64,000 nucleotides of DNA from DATLMR01 sp035634255. GTDB taxonomy: Bacteria; Acidobacteriota; Blastocatellia; UBA7656. Position numbers and translations under genes: made by a program. This document shows, in pieces, positions 17,285 through 26,614 of the stretch; position 1 is the first letter of the stretch, and every line of letters starts with the position of its first letter. The notes under the pieces are model-generated. The model was not told the origin of the DNA. It ran no database searches and saw only the letters and a list, made by a program, of their open reading frames with translations. The stretch is from assembly GCA_035634255.1 (NCBI GenBank), contig DASQDI010000055.1:1-64000 (forward strand), read 5' to 3'.

Positions 17285-18425
17285 GCAAGCCGTCCTTCAG
17301 AGCCGCGTTAAACCGCCCGATTTGGTGAATCACTTTTTCGACCGACAGGTCTTCGAGTTGAAGGCACGGCACGGACTGGCACCTGTCCCAGCCACAGTTC
17401 CGCGCGCAGGTCGGCTCCTGCCCGAAGGCGACGTGAGCCTGCGGGTAGCGGCCCGCGTGCTCGGGCCGCCTAGACCGGAACAGCCCCACCAGCGGACGGC
17501 CGAGCGCCCCGGCCATGTGAAAGGGGCCGCTGTCGGTCGATATGACTAGCGACGCCCCCTCGATCAGGGCGAGCACCTCCTGAATCCGCGGCAGGGCCGG
17601 GGCGACGAGCAGGTTACTCGTCGATAATTCGAGGGCGTGATCGTGCGTCTCGGGCCCGTCGATGAGCAGGGTCTTCAGCCTGTACTCGCCGCGCACTTCA
17701 TCCGCAAGCCGCCGCGCGCGCTCCGGGGGCCACCACTGCTCGCGGGTGCTGCCGAACGGGTGGAGCGCGACGTAGCGGTCCCGCGAGCCTATCCCGAGCC
17801 CGCTCAAAATGCGCCGCGCCGAATCCCGCGCCGAGTCAGACACCCAGAGCCGCGGCGGCGCATCAGGCACGTCGAGGCCGAGGCACCGGAGCGCGTTCAA
17901 CCGCTCGCCCGGCCCCCACGTGCGCGGGCCGCCGATGTCGTAGGCGTGAGTCAGGCACGGTTCCAGAGCGTGCCCGCGCACGCCGACCCTCACGGGGACG
18001 TTCGCCTGCGCGAGCATCCGGGCGAATTCGTCCCCGAGCAGAATGAGCGCGATGTCGAAAGACTGCTCCGCCACCCATTCTTTCAGGGCCTTGACTGCGG
18101 CCCGCCCCCTCAAAGAGAAGGGCAGCGAGACCGCCTCTTTGAAATGATCGATCACCGGGCACGCGGAGAGGAGGTCGCAGTTGCGGCGTCTGCCGAGCAG
18201 GGTGATCTCCGCGTCCGGCCACAGGCGGCGCGCTTCGGTTATGACCGGCGTGCTCATTATCGTGTCGCCGAGCAGACCGGTCGCGACAAACAACACGCGC
18301 CTGTAATCCGGCCCGGCCTGCCTCGGCGGAGGCGGGCTTATCAATCGCGATATTTTGTGCGCCCGCGCCGCCGCGTGCTGGCGCATAAAGTAGTGAGCCC
18401 CGTAAAGAGCCGACTTCAAACCCAT
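17259..18425 (-). CDS. Glycosyltransferase family 9 (heptosyltransferase-like)
   Basis: A protein of 388 aa. The N-terminal domain has VLFVATGLLGDTIMSTPVI, equivalent to the GIGD motif of ADP-heptose transferases, and AEITLLGRRRNCDLL. The C-terminal half has YVALHPFGSTREQWWPPER and VISTDSGPFHMAGALGRPL, both diagnostic of GT9. A cysteine cluster near the end (CARNCGWDRCQSVPC) matches the conserved C-terminal Cys motif of many GT9 proteins. In LPS synthesis GT9 enzymes add heptose; here the donor is unknown. A single base separates it from the GT2 gene upstream. Confidence 0.85.
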   Translation of the reverse strand: MGLKSALYGAHYFMRQHAAARAHKISRLISPPPPRQAGPDYRRVLFVATGLLGDTIMSTPVITEARRLWPDAEITLLGRRRNCDLLSACPVIDHFKEAVSLPFSLRGRAAVKALKEWVAEQSFDIALILLGDEFARMLAQANVPVRVGVRGHALEPCLTHAYDIGGPRTWGPGERLNALRCLGLDVPDAPPRLWVSDSARDSARRILSGLGIGSRDRYVALHPFGSTREQWWPPERARRLADEVRGEYRLKTLLIDGPETHDHALELSTSNLLVAPALPRIQEVLALIEGASLVISTDSGPFHMAGALGRPLVGLFRSRRPEHAGRYPQAHVAFGQEPTCARNCGWDRCQSVPCLQLEDLSVEKVIHQIGRFNAALKDGLHDKGVAVR

Positions 18426-18426
18426 C

Positions 18427-19386
18427 TCAGCCTTTGGAAGAGGCGCGGATCGCCTGCTTGAGGTATTGAAAGTTTAATTCGAACCCGATGATCACGTCCT
18501 CGGCGGCCCGCCGCCTCGCCGCCCTCCACGCCCGCTCCAGGATGAGCACGAAGCAACTCGCGAGCAGGTTCGAGACGGCATGCCATTTCGGGAGAGAAAG
18601 TTTTTGAAAATGCAACGACGCATCGAGGTGTATTCGATAGCGGTCGAAACTTTCCCACCTCTTCAACGCGCTCAGGCTGCCGTGGTGGATGACTTCGGCA
18701 TTCGGCTCAAAGACCAGCCGCCAGCCTCCCCGCACGATGCGTAAGCACCACTCCTGATCCTCTCCGTAGAAGTAATACTCTTCGTCGAAGCCGCCCACCG
18801 CGTTGACCACTTCTCTCTTTATTAAAAAGGCCGCGCCGGAGATGAACCGGACGGAACGCCTCGCGTCATAACTCCAATAAGTGCCGAGAAGAAGTTCCCC
18901 TCTAAACCTCTTCGGTATGGCCTTATAAATCCTCAGGCCCGAGACCAGAATTTCGAGCGGGTCGGGAGGGTTCCTGTAAACGCTCGGCTGCAACGAGCCG
19001 TCGGGATTCAGCAGCCTCGGCCCGCACGCGCCGATGTCGTCGGCGGATTTCAGAGTCTCTAGCAGAGCGTCTATCGCCCCCGGCTTCACCTCGGTGTCCG
19101 AATTGAGCAGGAAAAGGTAAGGGGCCCGGCTGTTAGCTATGGCCTGATTGTTACCCCTGCCGAAACCGAGATTCTCGGAGTTTTCTATTAGGCGCAGGTC
19201 GGCCCCTCCGCAGCATGCCCTCGCCTCGTCCGAGCGGAGCCATTCGAGGCTCCCGTCCGTCGAGGCGTTGTCGACGACGATGATCTCATAATCGACTTTC
19301 GGAGCGGCCCGCGTGATGCTTTCGAGGCACGGGCCCAGGACATCCCGGCCGTTCCAGTTGACTATGATAATGGACAGAGTCTTCAT
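18427..19386 (-). CDS. Glycosyltransferase family 2 (rhamnosyltransferase-like)
   Basis: A protein of 319 aa. SIIIVNWNGRDVLGPCLESI, VVDNASTDGSLEWL, LRLIENSENLGFGRGNNQAI and LFLLNSDTEVKPGAI are the hallmark blocks of the WbbL/rhamnosyltransferase branch of GT2. FISGAAFLIKREVV and GGFDEEYYFYGEDQEWCLR follow, carrying the catalytic ED. An rfbC gene three genes upstream supplies a step of dTDP-rhamnose synthesis, which fits rhamnose transfer, although rfbA, rfbB and rfbD are not in the window. Confidence 0.85.
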   Translation of the reverse strand: MKTLSIIIVNWNGRDVLGPCLESITRAAPKVDYEIIVVDNASTDGSLEWLRSDEARACCGGADLRLIENSENLGFGRGNNQAIANSRAPYLFLLNSDTEVKPGAIDALLETLKSADDIGACGPRLLNPDGSLQPSVYRNPPDPLEILVSGLRIYKAIPKRFRGELLLGTYWSYDARRSVRFISGAAFLIKREVVNAVGGFDEEYYFYGEDQEWCLRIVRGGWRLVFEPNAEVIHHGSLSALKRWESFDRYRIHLDASLHFQKLSLPKWHAVSNLLASCFVLILERAWRAARRRAAEDVIIGFELNFQYLKQAIRASSKG

Positions 19387-19392
19387 CAGGGG

Positions 19393-20970
19393 CTAGAGGC
19401 TGTCGCCGATCAGGCTCCTGGCCGGGAAGCGGACGAAGCCCAGGAGCCACGCCCGCTCATCATCTTCCAGGACTCCCGACCAGACGATGGCGGAATAAAC
19501 TACGAGCGACAAGAGGGCCGTCCCGGTGCGGGCCGCCGAAGAGTCGCTGAGCCAGCTTACGATCAGGACGGGCATCAGGAGCGCGAGCACGGAAGCGGCG
19601 TAAGAGACTCGGTGATTCGGGTAAAGAGAGAGCGAGAGCCCCGCCTTGCGATTGACCTCCGTAAACATCAGGGCCGCGTCCGCGATCACTCGCAGGCTCC
19701 ACGCGAGGGCGGCGCCCGCCGCGCCGAACCAGTAGGTCGAGAGCGCGGCGACCAGGACGTAAGGGGCCAGTTCCGCTACGTGAATCCGCGCCACGAGATT
19801 CGCCCGGCCCATGGAGAGCAGCAGGTTGCAGGGGATGTAGGCCATGACGTTGAACAGGATTCCCGCGGCCAGAATGTATAAAGGCACCGTGCTCTCCCGC
19901 CCGAATTCCGGCCCGGCCCAGACGGTGAAGAAGGGCTTCGCCAGAACGCACACGACCGTCGCGAGCGGCACGGCCCAGAGCAGGTTCGCCCGCAACGCCC
20001 TCGTGTAGAGCCTCTGCAACCCCTCCCTGTCACCCTGCTCGTGCAGGCGGGTGAAAGCGGGCAGCAGGGATTGGCCCATCGCGGCGGGGAGCACCAGCAG
20101 GAGGTTCGCCACCGTAAACGCGACGGAGTAATAGGCCAGCGAAGTGACCGACGCGAACCGGGTGAGGAACAGCTTCTCCGCATTCATAAGCGCTATGGCG
20201 ACGAGGGCGGAGACGATGAGCGCGCCGCCGAAACTCAGGAGCGACCTCATGGCCTTCGCGTCGAATCTCGGCCTAACAAGTGCCTGTAGCAATTTTCTTG
20301 AGACGGAGAGGTGGACGAACAGGGTCGAGGCCGCGACCGCCGCGCCTACCGTGACCGCGCCGACCAGCCCGCCGCCGAGCGCGAGCACGACCGGGACCAG
20401 GGCCACCTGAACGACCGCGCTCCCGGAGTTGATCAGCGTGTAAAGGTCTATGCGCAGGCGCACGAGCTGCGGGGTGTTGAGCACGCCGGAGACGGCGCGG
20501 GCAACGAACCCCAGGGCGGCTACCCTCAGGGCCGAGACCGCCGCCGGGTGCAAATGATCGGGCAGGCGCAGCGCGTGCTCCGCCAGCCACGGGGCCGAGA
20601 CGGCGAGTGTCAGGGCCGCCATCGCCGACGGGAAGAAGCTCAGGGCGAGGGCCGTCCACACGACCGAGGCTTCCCCCTCGTCGTCGCCCCTGGCGTGCGC
20701 CTGCGAGCCGAAGCGGGTGGAGGCCGCGCCCATCCCGAGGTCCGCGAAGGCGAGGTAGCCGATCAGGACATTTATCAGGGCCAGCACGCCGTAGCTCTCC
20801 GCCCCGAGAAGACGGATCACGAAGGGTGTGGAGACGAGCGAAGTCGCGATCACCACGGCCTGCCCGCTTATGCTCCACAGGCTCCCGCGCACTACGCGCG
20901 TGGTCATGCCCGAGGAAGAGAGGCCGGGGCCTTGCCGCAGGTCTGACGCAGCGGTCGGGTCAGGTTGCAT
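19393..20970 (-). CDS. Wzx-like oligosaccharide flippase
   Basis: A protein of 525 aa with about 12-14 hydrophobic helices after a short polar N-terminus. VVRGSLWSISGQAVVIATSLVS and FVIRLLGAESYGVLALINVL are typical of the polysaccharide transporter branch of the MOP superfamily. It should flip lipid-linked repeat units to the periplasm. A second Met (20907) is possible; neither start has a clear ribosome site. The family length is usually 420-500 aa, so the N-terminus may be slightly overcalled. Confidence 0.85.
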   Translation of the reverse strand: MQPDPTAASDLRQGPGLSSSGMTTRVVRGSLWSISGQAVVIATSLVSTPFVIRLLGAESYGVLALINVLIGYLAFADLGMGAASTRFGSQAHARGDDEGEASVVWTALALSFFPSAMAALTLAVSAPWLAEHALRLPDHLHPAAVSALRVAALGFVARAVSGVLNTPQLVRLRIDLYTLINSGSAVVQVALVPVVLALGGGLVGAVTVGAAVAASTLFVHLSVSRKLLQALVRPRFDAKAMRSLLSFGGALIVSALVAIALMNAEKLFLTRFASVTSLAYYSVAFTVANLLLVLPAAMGQSLLPAFTRLHEQGDREGLQRLYTRALRANLLWAVPLATVVCVLAKPFFTVWAGPEFGRESTVPLYILAAGILFNVMAYIPCNLLLSMGRANLVARIHVAELAPYVLVAALSTYWFGAAGAALAWSLRVIADAALMFTEVNRKAGLSLSLYPNHRVSYAASVLALLMPVLIVSWLSDSSAARTGTALLSLVVYSAIVWSGVLEDDERAWLLGFVRFPARSLIGDSL

Positions 20971-21008
20971 AAGAAATTCGCTTCGGGGAATCTGTGTTAA
21001 TTACCGGA

Positions 21009-21626
21009 TCAATCACCGGCCCGCGACTCCCCCTCGTACTCCGGCAGGTCGGCCAGGGGGACCCGCGAGAGGGGAGGGTGTTGCCGGTCCTTCATGGAGA
21101 GCAGGGGGGCGTCGACATCCCAGTCTATTCCGAGGCCCTGATCATTCCAGAGGACCCCGCGCTCGTCTTCCCTGTAGTAAAAGTCGCTGCACTTGTAAAG
21201 GAACTCGGCGGAATCGGACAGGACCGCGAAGCCGTGCGCGAAGCCTTTCGGGATGTACATCTGCCGCCGGTTCTCTGACGAGAGGATCGCTTTGACGTGC
21301 ATGCCGAAGTAGGGCGAGCCGCGCCGCACGTCCACGGCCACGTCGAGCACTTCGCCCTGCACGACGCGGCAGAGCTTCGCCTGCTGGCGCGTGAGCTGGT
21401 AATGCAACCCCCTCACGGTGCCCCTCACGGACCTCGAATGGTTGTCCTGCACGAACCGGTCGTTGATGCCGAGCGCGGCGAACTTCTGCTCGTGATAGGT
21501 CTCGAAAAAGAGGCCGCGCTCGTCCTCCAGGACGAGCGGCTCTATGAGAAAAACTCCCGGTATCCGCGTCTCGATCTTCTTCATGGTTTCAGGTGAAAGC
21601 GGGACTTTCTTTATGCTCTCCATCAA
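21009..21626 (-). CDS. rfbC: dTDP-4-dehydrorhamnose 3,5-epimerase
   Basis: A cupin-fold protein of 205 aa. The catalytic core GTVRGLHYQL, CRVVQGEVLDVAVDVRRGSP and YIPKGFAHGFAVLSD is intact, and KCSDFYY supplies the usual catalytic tyrosine region. It converts dTDP-4-keto-6-deoxyglucose toward dTDP-L-rhamnose. The N-terminus carries about 20 extra residues before the usual family start; MKKIETRIPGV, an internal Met, could be the true start. The ATG overlaps the stop of the Wzc-like gene (ATGA). Confidence 0.9.
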   Translation of the reverse strand: MMESIKKVPLSPETMKKIETRIPGVFLIEPLVLEDERGLFFETYHEQKFAALGINDRFVQDNHSRSVRGTVRGLHYQLTRQQAKLCRVVQGEVLDVAVDVRRGSPYFGMHVKAILSSENRRQMYIPKGFAHGFAVLSDSAEFLYKCSDFYYREDERGVLWNDQGLGIDWDVDAPLLSMKDRQHPPLSRVPLADLPEYEGESRAGD

Positions 21627-24046
21627 TCGCCCACGTTCTCTTCCAGGTCGCTGACGTAATCGGAGTAGTACCGGTCATAATAATACTCGTTATAGCCCTC
21701 GCGCCGAAGGTCGAGATTGTTCAGCACGACCCCGAATATCTTCGCGCCCACGGTCGTCAACTCCTGCCGGGCCCTGCGCACGACCTCGCGCGTGCTCTTG
21801 CCGCCGTGCACTACCAGCATGACCCCGTCCACCATCGTCGATAAGATCACGGGGTCGGTGACGTTCATCAGGGGCGGCGAGTCTATCAGTATGTGATCGT
21901 ACTGCTCCCCGAGCGTCCGCAGCATGCCCTTCATCCTGTCGGAGCTTATCAGCTCCGCCGGGTTGGGCGGAATAGGGCCGCAAGGGAGAATGGAGAGGTT
22001 CGGGATCTGAAGCTTTTGGATCAGCCCTTCAAGGTCCACGTCGCGCGAGAGGTAGGTCGAGAGGCCGCGCTCGTAATCGACCCCGAACATCTTGTGGGCC
22101 GACGGCTTGCGCAGGTCGCAGTCGATTATCAGAACGCGCGCACCCAGCTGCGCCATCGAGACGGCGGTGTTCGAGGCGGTCGTCGTCTTGCCTTCGCCCG
22201 GCTGGCTGCTGGTCACGAGTATTGTGCGGGGGGGCTTGCCCGCCGACGACAGCAGCACGGAGGTTCTGAGCACGCGGTACGCCTCGGCGGCGGAGGAGCG
22301 ATTTTCGAGCGCCGCGAGTTGAGGCAGGGCCGCCCCCATCCGCTCGGGCGCTACGCCCGCCGCGATGCCGATCTCCTTGTGCCTGCGCTTCGACGACCTG
22401 CCATTCCTCGCCCCGAGCGCGAGGGCCGGGATGATCCCGAGCGCGGGCAGCTGGGTGTAGCGGCTCACGTCCTCGACCGACTTGATCGTGTTGTCGAGCC
22501 GTTCGAGCAGGAGCGCGAGGGCCACGCCCGCGACGAGGCTCAAGAACATGGCGATCATGATGGAGCGGAAGCGGCGCGGGCCGACCGGCGAGGTCGAGAG
22601 CACCGCGGGCTCCACCACTTTGATGTTGCTGTGCTGCTCCGCTAGCTGGATGTTTGCCTGGTTGGTCTTTTGCAGGAAGTTGGTGTAAAGCTCCTTGGTC
22701 GTGTCCACCTCCTGCTTGAGTATGTTGTACTGGATGGCGTCCTGGTTCTGCTGGACGGCCTCGACCTTGGCGCGGGCGAGCGCCGCCTTGAGCGACTGCT
22801 CGTCGCGCACGGAGCGCTCGTAATCGGCCCTGAGCTTCTCTTCTAGGCCGCGGCGACTCTCGCTGATCTGCGCCTCTATGGTGGCTATCTGCTGTTTCAC
22901 TTCGCGGACTTCCGGCTTGTCCGGCCCGAACTTCACGTCGAGCTCCGCGGCCCTGACCGCGAGCTCGTTGAGCCGGGCCTGAAGCGCGGCGGTCTTCTGG
23001 TCGGCGAAGGCGTCGGGCAGCTGCGCCACGCGGCCCTGTTTGACCTCCTCGTAAAGCGACTGCTTGAGCAAGCGGTCGGTCTCCGCGCGGGTGGCCTGAT
23101 CGTGCAGGCGGGAGAGCTTTTCGGTCGTGAGCGTCTCTTTGCCGTCGGTCGAAAAGATGTTGTGCGCGCGCGTGTAATCGGCGAGCGCCTGCTCGGCCTG
23201 CTCGACCTTCGCCTTCAGCTCGCGCGTGGAGCTGTCGAGCCACGCGGACGTCTTGTTGAACTTCGCCGTCTTGCTCTCGAAGCTGCGGTTGATGAAGGTC
23301 TCGGCGAGGGCGTTGGCCACGCTCGCCGCGATCACGGGGTCGGTGTGCGTGAACGACACCATGAGCATCGCCGTGCCCTCGATGGGCGTGGCGGAGATGT
23401 TGCTCCCCAGCACGTCCACGTAAGGCGCGAGCCGGGCGTGCTCCGCCGCGGAGCGGGCGCTCTCGGCCTCGGCCGCGACGATGGGCAGGTCGAGCATGGA
23501 GGTTTCAGGCTCCGGCTGCTTCTTCCCCCTGACCCTGTCGGCTATCGCCTGCAAGGCCTCCCAGTGAGAGCGCTTCTCCCCGACGAGCAGGAAGTCCGGG
23601 TTGCGGTCGAGTCGGAGGCTCACGGTAACGTCTTCGAGTAGGGGGCGGCTCATCAGCTGGCGGATCTTGGTCTTCATCACGAGGTCGACCTGATAGAACT
23701 CGTAGAACTCGTCGGTCTGTATGACGGTCTCCCCGGCCGAGCGCATCAGGGTGGCCGTGTCCTTCCCGATCTCGACGGTGGCCGACGCCAGGTAGATGTT
23801 TTTCCCGCGGTAGACTTCGAGCGTCACAATCGCCGTGATGACGGTGACGAGCCCGAGGATGAGCCACTTGCGCTTGCGCAGTGCCCGCAGGAGGTCGCGG
23901 AAGTTGAACAGCCCTTCCGACTCGCCGACCCCGTAACCGTACCCGTAGGGAGGCCCGTAGCCGCTCAGGTGCGGGTAGCCCGGCCTCAGCGGGGCGGCCT
24001 CGTCCTGCGACTGTATTCTCTCAAGCTCGACTCTCTCATCTGGCAT
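21623..24046 (-). CDS. Wzc-like polysaccharide co-polymerase with BY-kinase domain
   Basis: A protein of 807 aa; AGGAG lies just upstream of the ATG. The N-terminal tail is Tyr/Gly-rich (GYGPPYGYGYGVGES). The Wzz domain spans about residues 45-490 with two membrane helices (about 56-75 and 480-500) around a long periplasmic coiled coil. The cytoplasmic BY-kinase domain has Walker A SSQPGEGKTTTASN, Walker A' VLIIDCDLRKPS and Walker B ILIDSPPL. The tail YNEYYYDRYYSDYVSD is the expected autophosphorylated tyrosine cluster. The protein controls chain length and export together with the Wza-like protein encoded immediately upstream. Confidence 0.92.
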   Translation of the reverse strand: MPDERVELERIQSQDEAAPLRPGYPHLSGYGPPYGYGYGVGESEGLFNFRDLLRALRKRKWLILGLVTVITAIVTLEVYRGKNIYLASATVEIGKDTATLMRSAGETVIQTDEFYEFYQVDLVMKTKIRQLMSRPLLEDVTVSLRLDRNPDFLLVGEKRSHWEALQAIADRVRGKKQPEPETSMLDLPIVAAEAESARSAAEHARLAPYVDVLGSNISATPIEGTAMLMVSFTHTDPVIAASVANALAETFINRSFESKTAKFNKTSAWLDSSTRELKAKVEQAEQALADYTRAHNIFSTDGKETLTTEKLSRLHDQATRAETDRLLKQSLYEEVKQGRVAQLPDAFADQKTAALQARLNELAVRAAELDVKFGPDKPEVREVKQQIATIEAQISESRRGLEEKLRADYERSVRDEQSLKAALARAKVEAVQQNQDAIQYNILKQEVDTTKELYTNFLQKTNQANIQLAEQHSNIKVVEPAVLSTSPVGPRRFRSIMIAMFLSLVAGVALALLLERLDNTIKSVEDVSRYTQLPALGIIPALALGARNGRSSKRRHKEIGIAAGVAPERMGAALPQLAALENRSSAAEAYRVLRTSVLLSSAGKPPRTILVTSSQPGEGKTTTASNTAVSMAQLGARVLIIDCDLRKPSAHKMFGVDYERGLSTYLSRDVDLEGLIQKLQIPNLSILPCGPIPPNPAELISSDRMKGMLRTLGEQYDHILIDSPPLMNVTDPVILSTMVDGVMLVVHGGKSTREVVRRARQELTTVGAKIFGVVLNNLDLRREGYNEYYYDRYYSDYVSDLEENVGD

Positions 24047-24097
24047 TGCCGATTCTCCTGTAGCTTCTCACGCCGCGTGGGTTCCGCTTCGGTCGGG

Positions 24098-25198
24098 TCA
24101 GCGCACGGGGACTCCGCGGTTGACGGTCGCCATGCCGAAGGCTTTGAGCAGAGCGCCGCCGATGGTCTTGCCCCGGCTGTTCGGGATTATGATTATGTCG
24201 TTCGCGAGCAGGCCGACGTCTTCCTTCTTGCCGCTCATCACCGCGCCCACGTCCACCTTCACCTCTTCGCGCTTGCCGGTGGCGGAGTTCTCGCGGAATA
24301 TGATGCCGCGGTCCTTGGCAGCCTCGAACGTCGTGCCCTGCGCGAGCGAGATGGCCTGCCGCAGGGTCGTGCCCTCCTTGAGCGGGAACGAGCCCGGAGC
24401 CCGCACCTCGCCCGCGACGAAGAAGACGTCCGACGTGGGGATGTTGACGATGTCGCCCGCCTCGATGAAGACGTTCTCGTTGAAGCGCCCCTTGAGCAGC
24501 CCGCCGATGTTGACTTGAATCAGGCTGTAGTTGTCGCCCTCTTTTTCGGGCGACGCCTCGCCCGATTGCGCGACGCCCTCCGCGCCGCCCTCGCGCGCGG
24601 CCGGGGGCTTCTGCTCGCGGAGTATGAAAGCGGACGAGCCGTGATTCTCCGCGAGCCCTCCGGCTATCGTGATCAGTTTCAGGATCGAGGGGCGGCCCTC
24701 CACCTGGTAGACGCCGGGGTTGCGTACGGCGCCCTGGATGAAAAACGAGCGGCTGTTGTACTGAGTCACCGCGACCCGCACGACCGGGTCTTTCAGGTAG
24801 CGCCCGCGCAGCCCGTCGGCGATCATGCGGCCCACCTCTTCGGGCGTCTTCTGCCCGGCCTTGATGCGGCCGAGGTAGGGCATCAGGAAAGAGCCATTGG
24901 AGCCTATGCGAAAGACGCCCGAAAGCTCCTTGGCGTCCTCCACCTGCACCTCGATCACGTCGCTCGCGCCGAGCCGGTAGTCGTCGTCCGAAGCGACCAG
25001 CACTCCGGCCGGGGAACCCGCGCCCGGCGGCGCGGAGGCCGGCGGTTGCCGGTCCTTGCCCCCCGCGTTCTGCCGCGCCTTCGATTCGGCGAACGGCGCG
25101 TGAAGGGAGGCGAGGCCCACGAGGGCGAGCAGGGCCGCAAGGGTGATGCGGCGCGAGCGGGGCGAAAGCCCCGGCGCTTCTTCGGTTTTACTTATCAT
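24098..25198 (-). CDS. Wza-like polysaccharide export protein (SLBB)
   Basis: A protein of 366 aa. It has an N-terminal hydrophobic segment (ITLAALLALVGLASLHAPFA) and a Pro/Ala linker. The Poly_export domain begins LGASDVIEVQVEDAKELSG and contains LMPYLGRIKAGQKTPEEVG. Two SLBB segments follow (RSFFIQGAVRNPGVYQVEG and DVFFVAGEVRAPGSFPLKEG). I see no lipobox, unlike E. coli Wza. It is the likely outer-membrane exit pore. The gene follows the O-antigen ligase-like gene by three bases and precedes the kinase. Confidence 0.88.
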   Translation of the reverse strand: MISKTEEAPGLSPRSRRITLAALLALVGLASLHAPFAESKARQNAGGKDRQPPASAPPGAGSPAGVLVASDDDYRLGASDVIEVQVEDAKELSGVFRIGSNGSFLMPYLGRIKAGQKTPEEVGRMIADGLRGRYLKDPVVRVAVTQYNSRSFFIQGAVRNPGVYQVEGRPSILKLITIAGGLAENHGSSAFILREQKPPAAREGGAEGVAQSGEASPEKEGDNYSLIQVNIGGLLKGRFNENVFIEAGDIVNIPTSDVFFVAGEVRAPGSFPLKEGTTLRQAISLAQGTTFEAAKDRGIIFRENSATGKREEVKVDVGAVMSGKKEDVGLLANDIIIIPNSRGKTIGGALLKAFGMATVNRGVPVR

Positions 25199-25201
25199 CG
25201 G

Positions 25202-26614
25202 CTAGACTCCCGTGGCGGCCCGCACGAGCCGCTTTTCCTCCGGCTTCGGCTCCCGCTCGATCACTACCGCTTCGATCCGCGAGGCCACCGCCGCGAGGAC
25301 CAGAAAGAGCAAGGAATTCGCGGGCAACTGAAGGTTGAAATCGACGACGCTGTGCACCATCAGCGCGAACAGGCCCGCCCCGCTCCCGAGCGCGAGCCCG
25401 AAAATGAATGGGTCGCGCGACCGCAGGCCGCGAAACACCGCGCGCGCGATGAGCACGATGAACCACGCGGCCAGAATCGCTCCCAGGATTCCGCAATCGG
25501 CGACGATCTGAAGGTAATCGTTGTGGGCTTCGCCGACCATCAGGGAGCCGTCGCTTTTGCTGTAGATCGGGTAAGCCGTCCTGAATGCGCCGAGGCCGAC
25601 GCCCGTCAACGGGTTGGCGCGAATCATCGAGAGCGTGTCGCTCCATATCCACCCGCGGCTCGCGTGAAAAGTGCTGTTCCCGCGCCCTTCGCCCGCGACG
25701 CCGTCGGCTAGCGGGTCGAGCCCGACCCAGAAGACTCCCGCCCCCGCGACCGCCGCGAGCAGAGCCGCAAGCAGAGCGGCGCGAATCGCCATCGACGCCC
25801 GCGGGCGTCCGCGGCGTTCATTGGTCCTCCGGTTCGATCTCGCGAGGACGCTATTCACCACAAAGATGAAGGCCATGGCCGAGGCGAGGCTTATCACCCC
25901 CCCGCGCGACCACGCGGCGACCGTCGCGATAATCATCACGACCGCCGACGCTGCGTAAATCAACCGCGACCCTTTCCGCACCCCGCCGGAAAAGAGCAGG
26001 GCCACGGGGATGGGGGCGAGCATCTCCATGTACCCCGCGAAGTGCCCGTGATGGACGAACGGGCCGAAGGGGGAGGCGCTCTCCGTGTTCGGCCTGATCC
26101 AGTAGAACCGCCCGTCCCATGAAAAGTTCTGTACGAGCGCGAAGGCCGCGAGCGCCAGCCCGTAAAAGACTATGAAGTTCGCCAGCATCGAGAGGCGTCT
26201 GTTGCCTGTGAAAAAATTCGCCGAGAGCACGAAGGCGATGAGCAGGAACACGAGCAGGGTGACCGCCGAGCGCGTGGCCTCAACGTCCATCGAGAGGCTG
26301 CGCACGGTCCCATCGCTCTCTATGAATGCCGCGCTCTGCGCGAGGCCCACGAGGACGAGCCCCACCAGAGGCAGGGCCGCCGGGGGCACTTTGACGCAGA
26401 ACCGGCCTTCGACCGCGGCCTTAGCCAGCCAGAGCGCCGCGAGCCCCGCCACCATTAATTCGAATATGGCGACGGACCACGCCTCGACCGTGCCATAGGC
26501 GAGCGCCGTGAAGACCATCATCGCGCACAGCCCCGCGGCTATCGTTTTGTCCAGGCGCGAGCCGAGCGAGTTACTTCCCGCCCTCGCGCCCCTGTTCCCT
26601 GAGTGTGAAGTCAT
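25202..26614 (-). CDS. O-antigen ligase/polymerase family protein (Wzy_C)
   Basis: A protein of 470 aa with the start at MTSHSGNRGARAG; the longer frame has no better support. About 11 membrane helices are visible. The large loop contains GVGLGAFRTAYPIYSK followed by HNDYLQIVADCGILGAILA, the classical Wzy_C signature of WaaL/Wzy proteins. It either polymerises repeat units or transfers the polymer to an acceptor; in a Wzx/Wzc cluster without another Wzy candidate, polymerase is the better guess. It overlaps the end of the TPR gene by 44 bp. Confidence 0.82.
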   Translation of the reverse strand: MTSHSGNRGARAGSNSLGSRLDKTIAAGLCAMMVFTALAYGTVEAWSVAIFELMVAGLAALWLAKAAVEGRFCVKVPPAALPLVGLVLVGLAQSAAFIESDGTVRSLSMDVEATRSAVTLLVFLLIAFVLSANFFTGNRRLSMLANFIVFYGLALAAFALVQNFSWDGRFYWIRPNTESASPFGPFVHHGHFAGYMEMLAPIPVALLFSGGVRKGSRLIYAASAVVMIIATVAAWSRGGVISLASAMAFIFVVNSVLARSNRRTNERRGRPRASMAIRAALLAALLAAVAGAGVFWVGLDPLADGVAGEGRGNSTFHASRGWIWSDTLSMIRANPLTGVGLGAFRTAYPIYSKSDGSLMVGEAHNDYLQIVADCGILGAILAAWFIVLIARAVFRGLRSRDPFIFGLALGSGAGLFALMVHSVVDFNLQLPANSLLFLVLAAVASRIEAVVIEREPKPEEKRLVRAATGV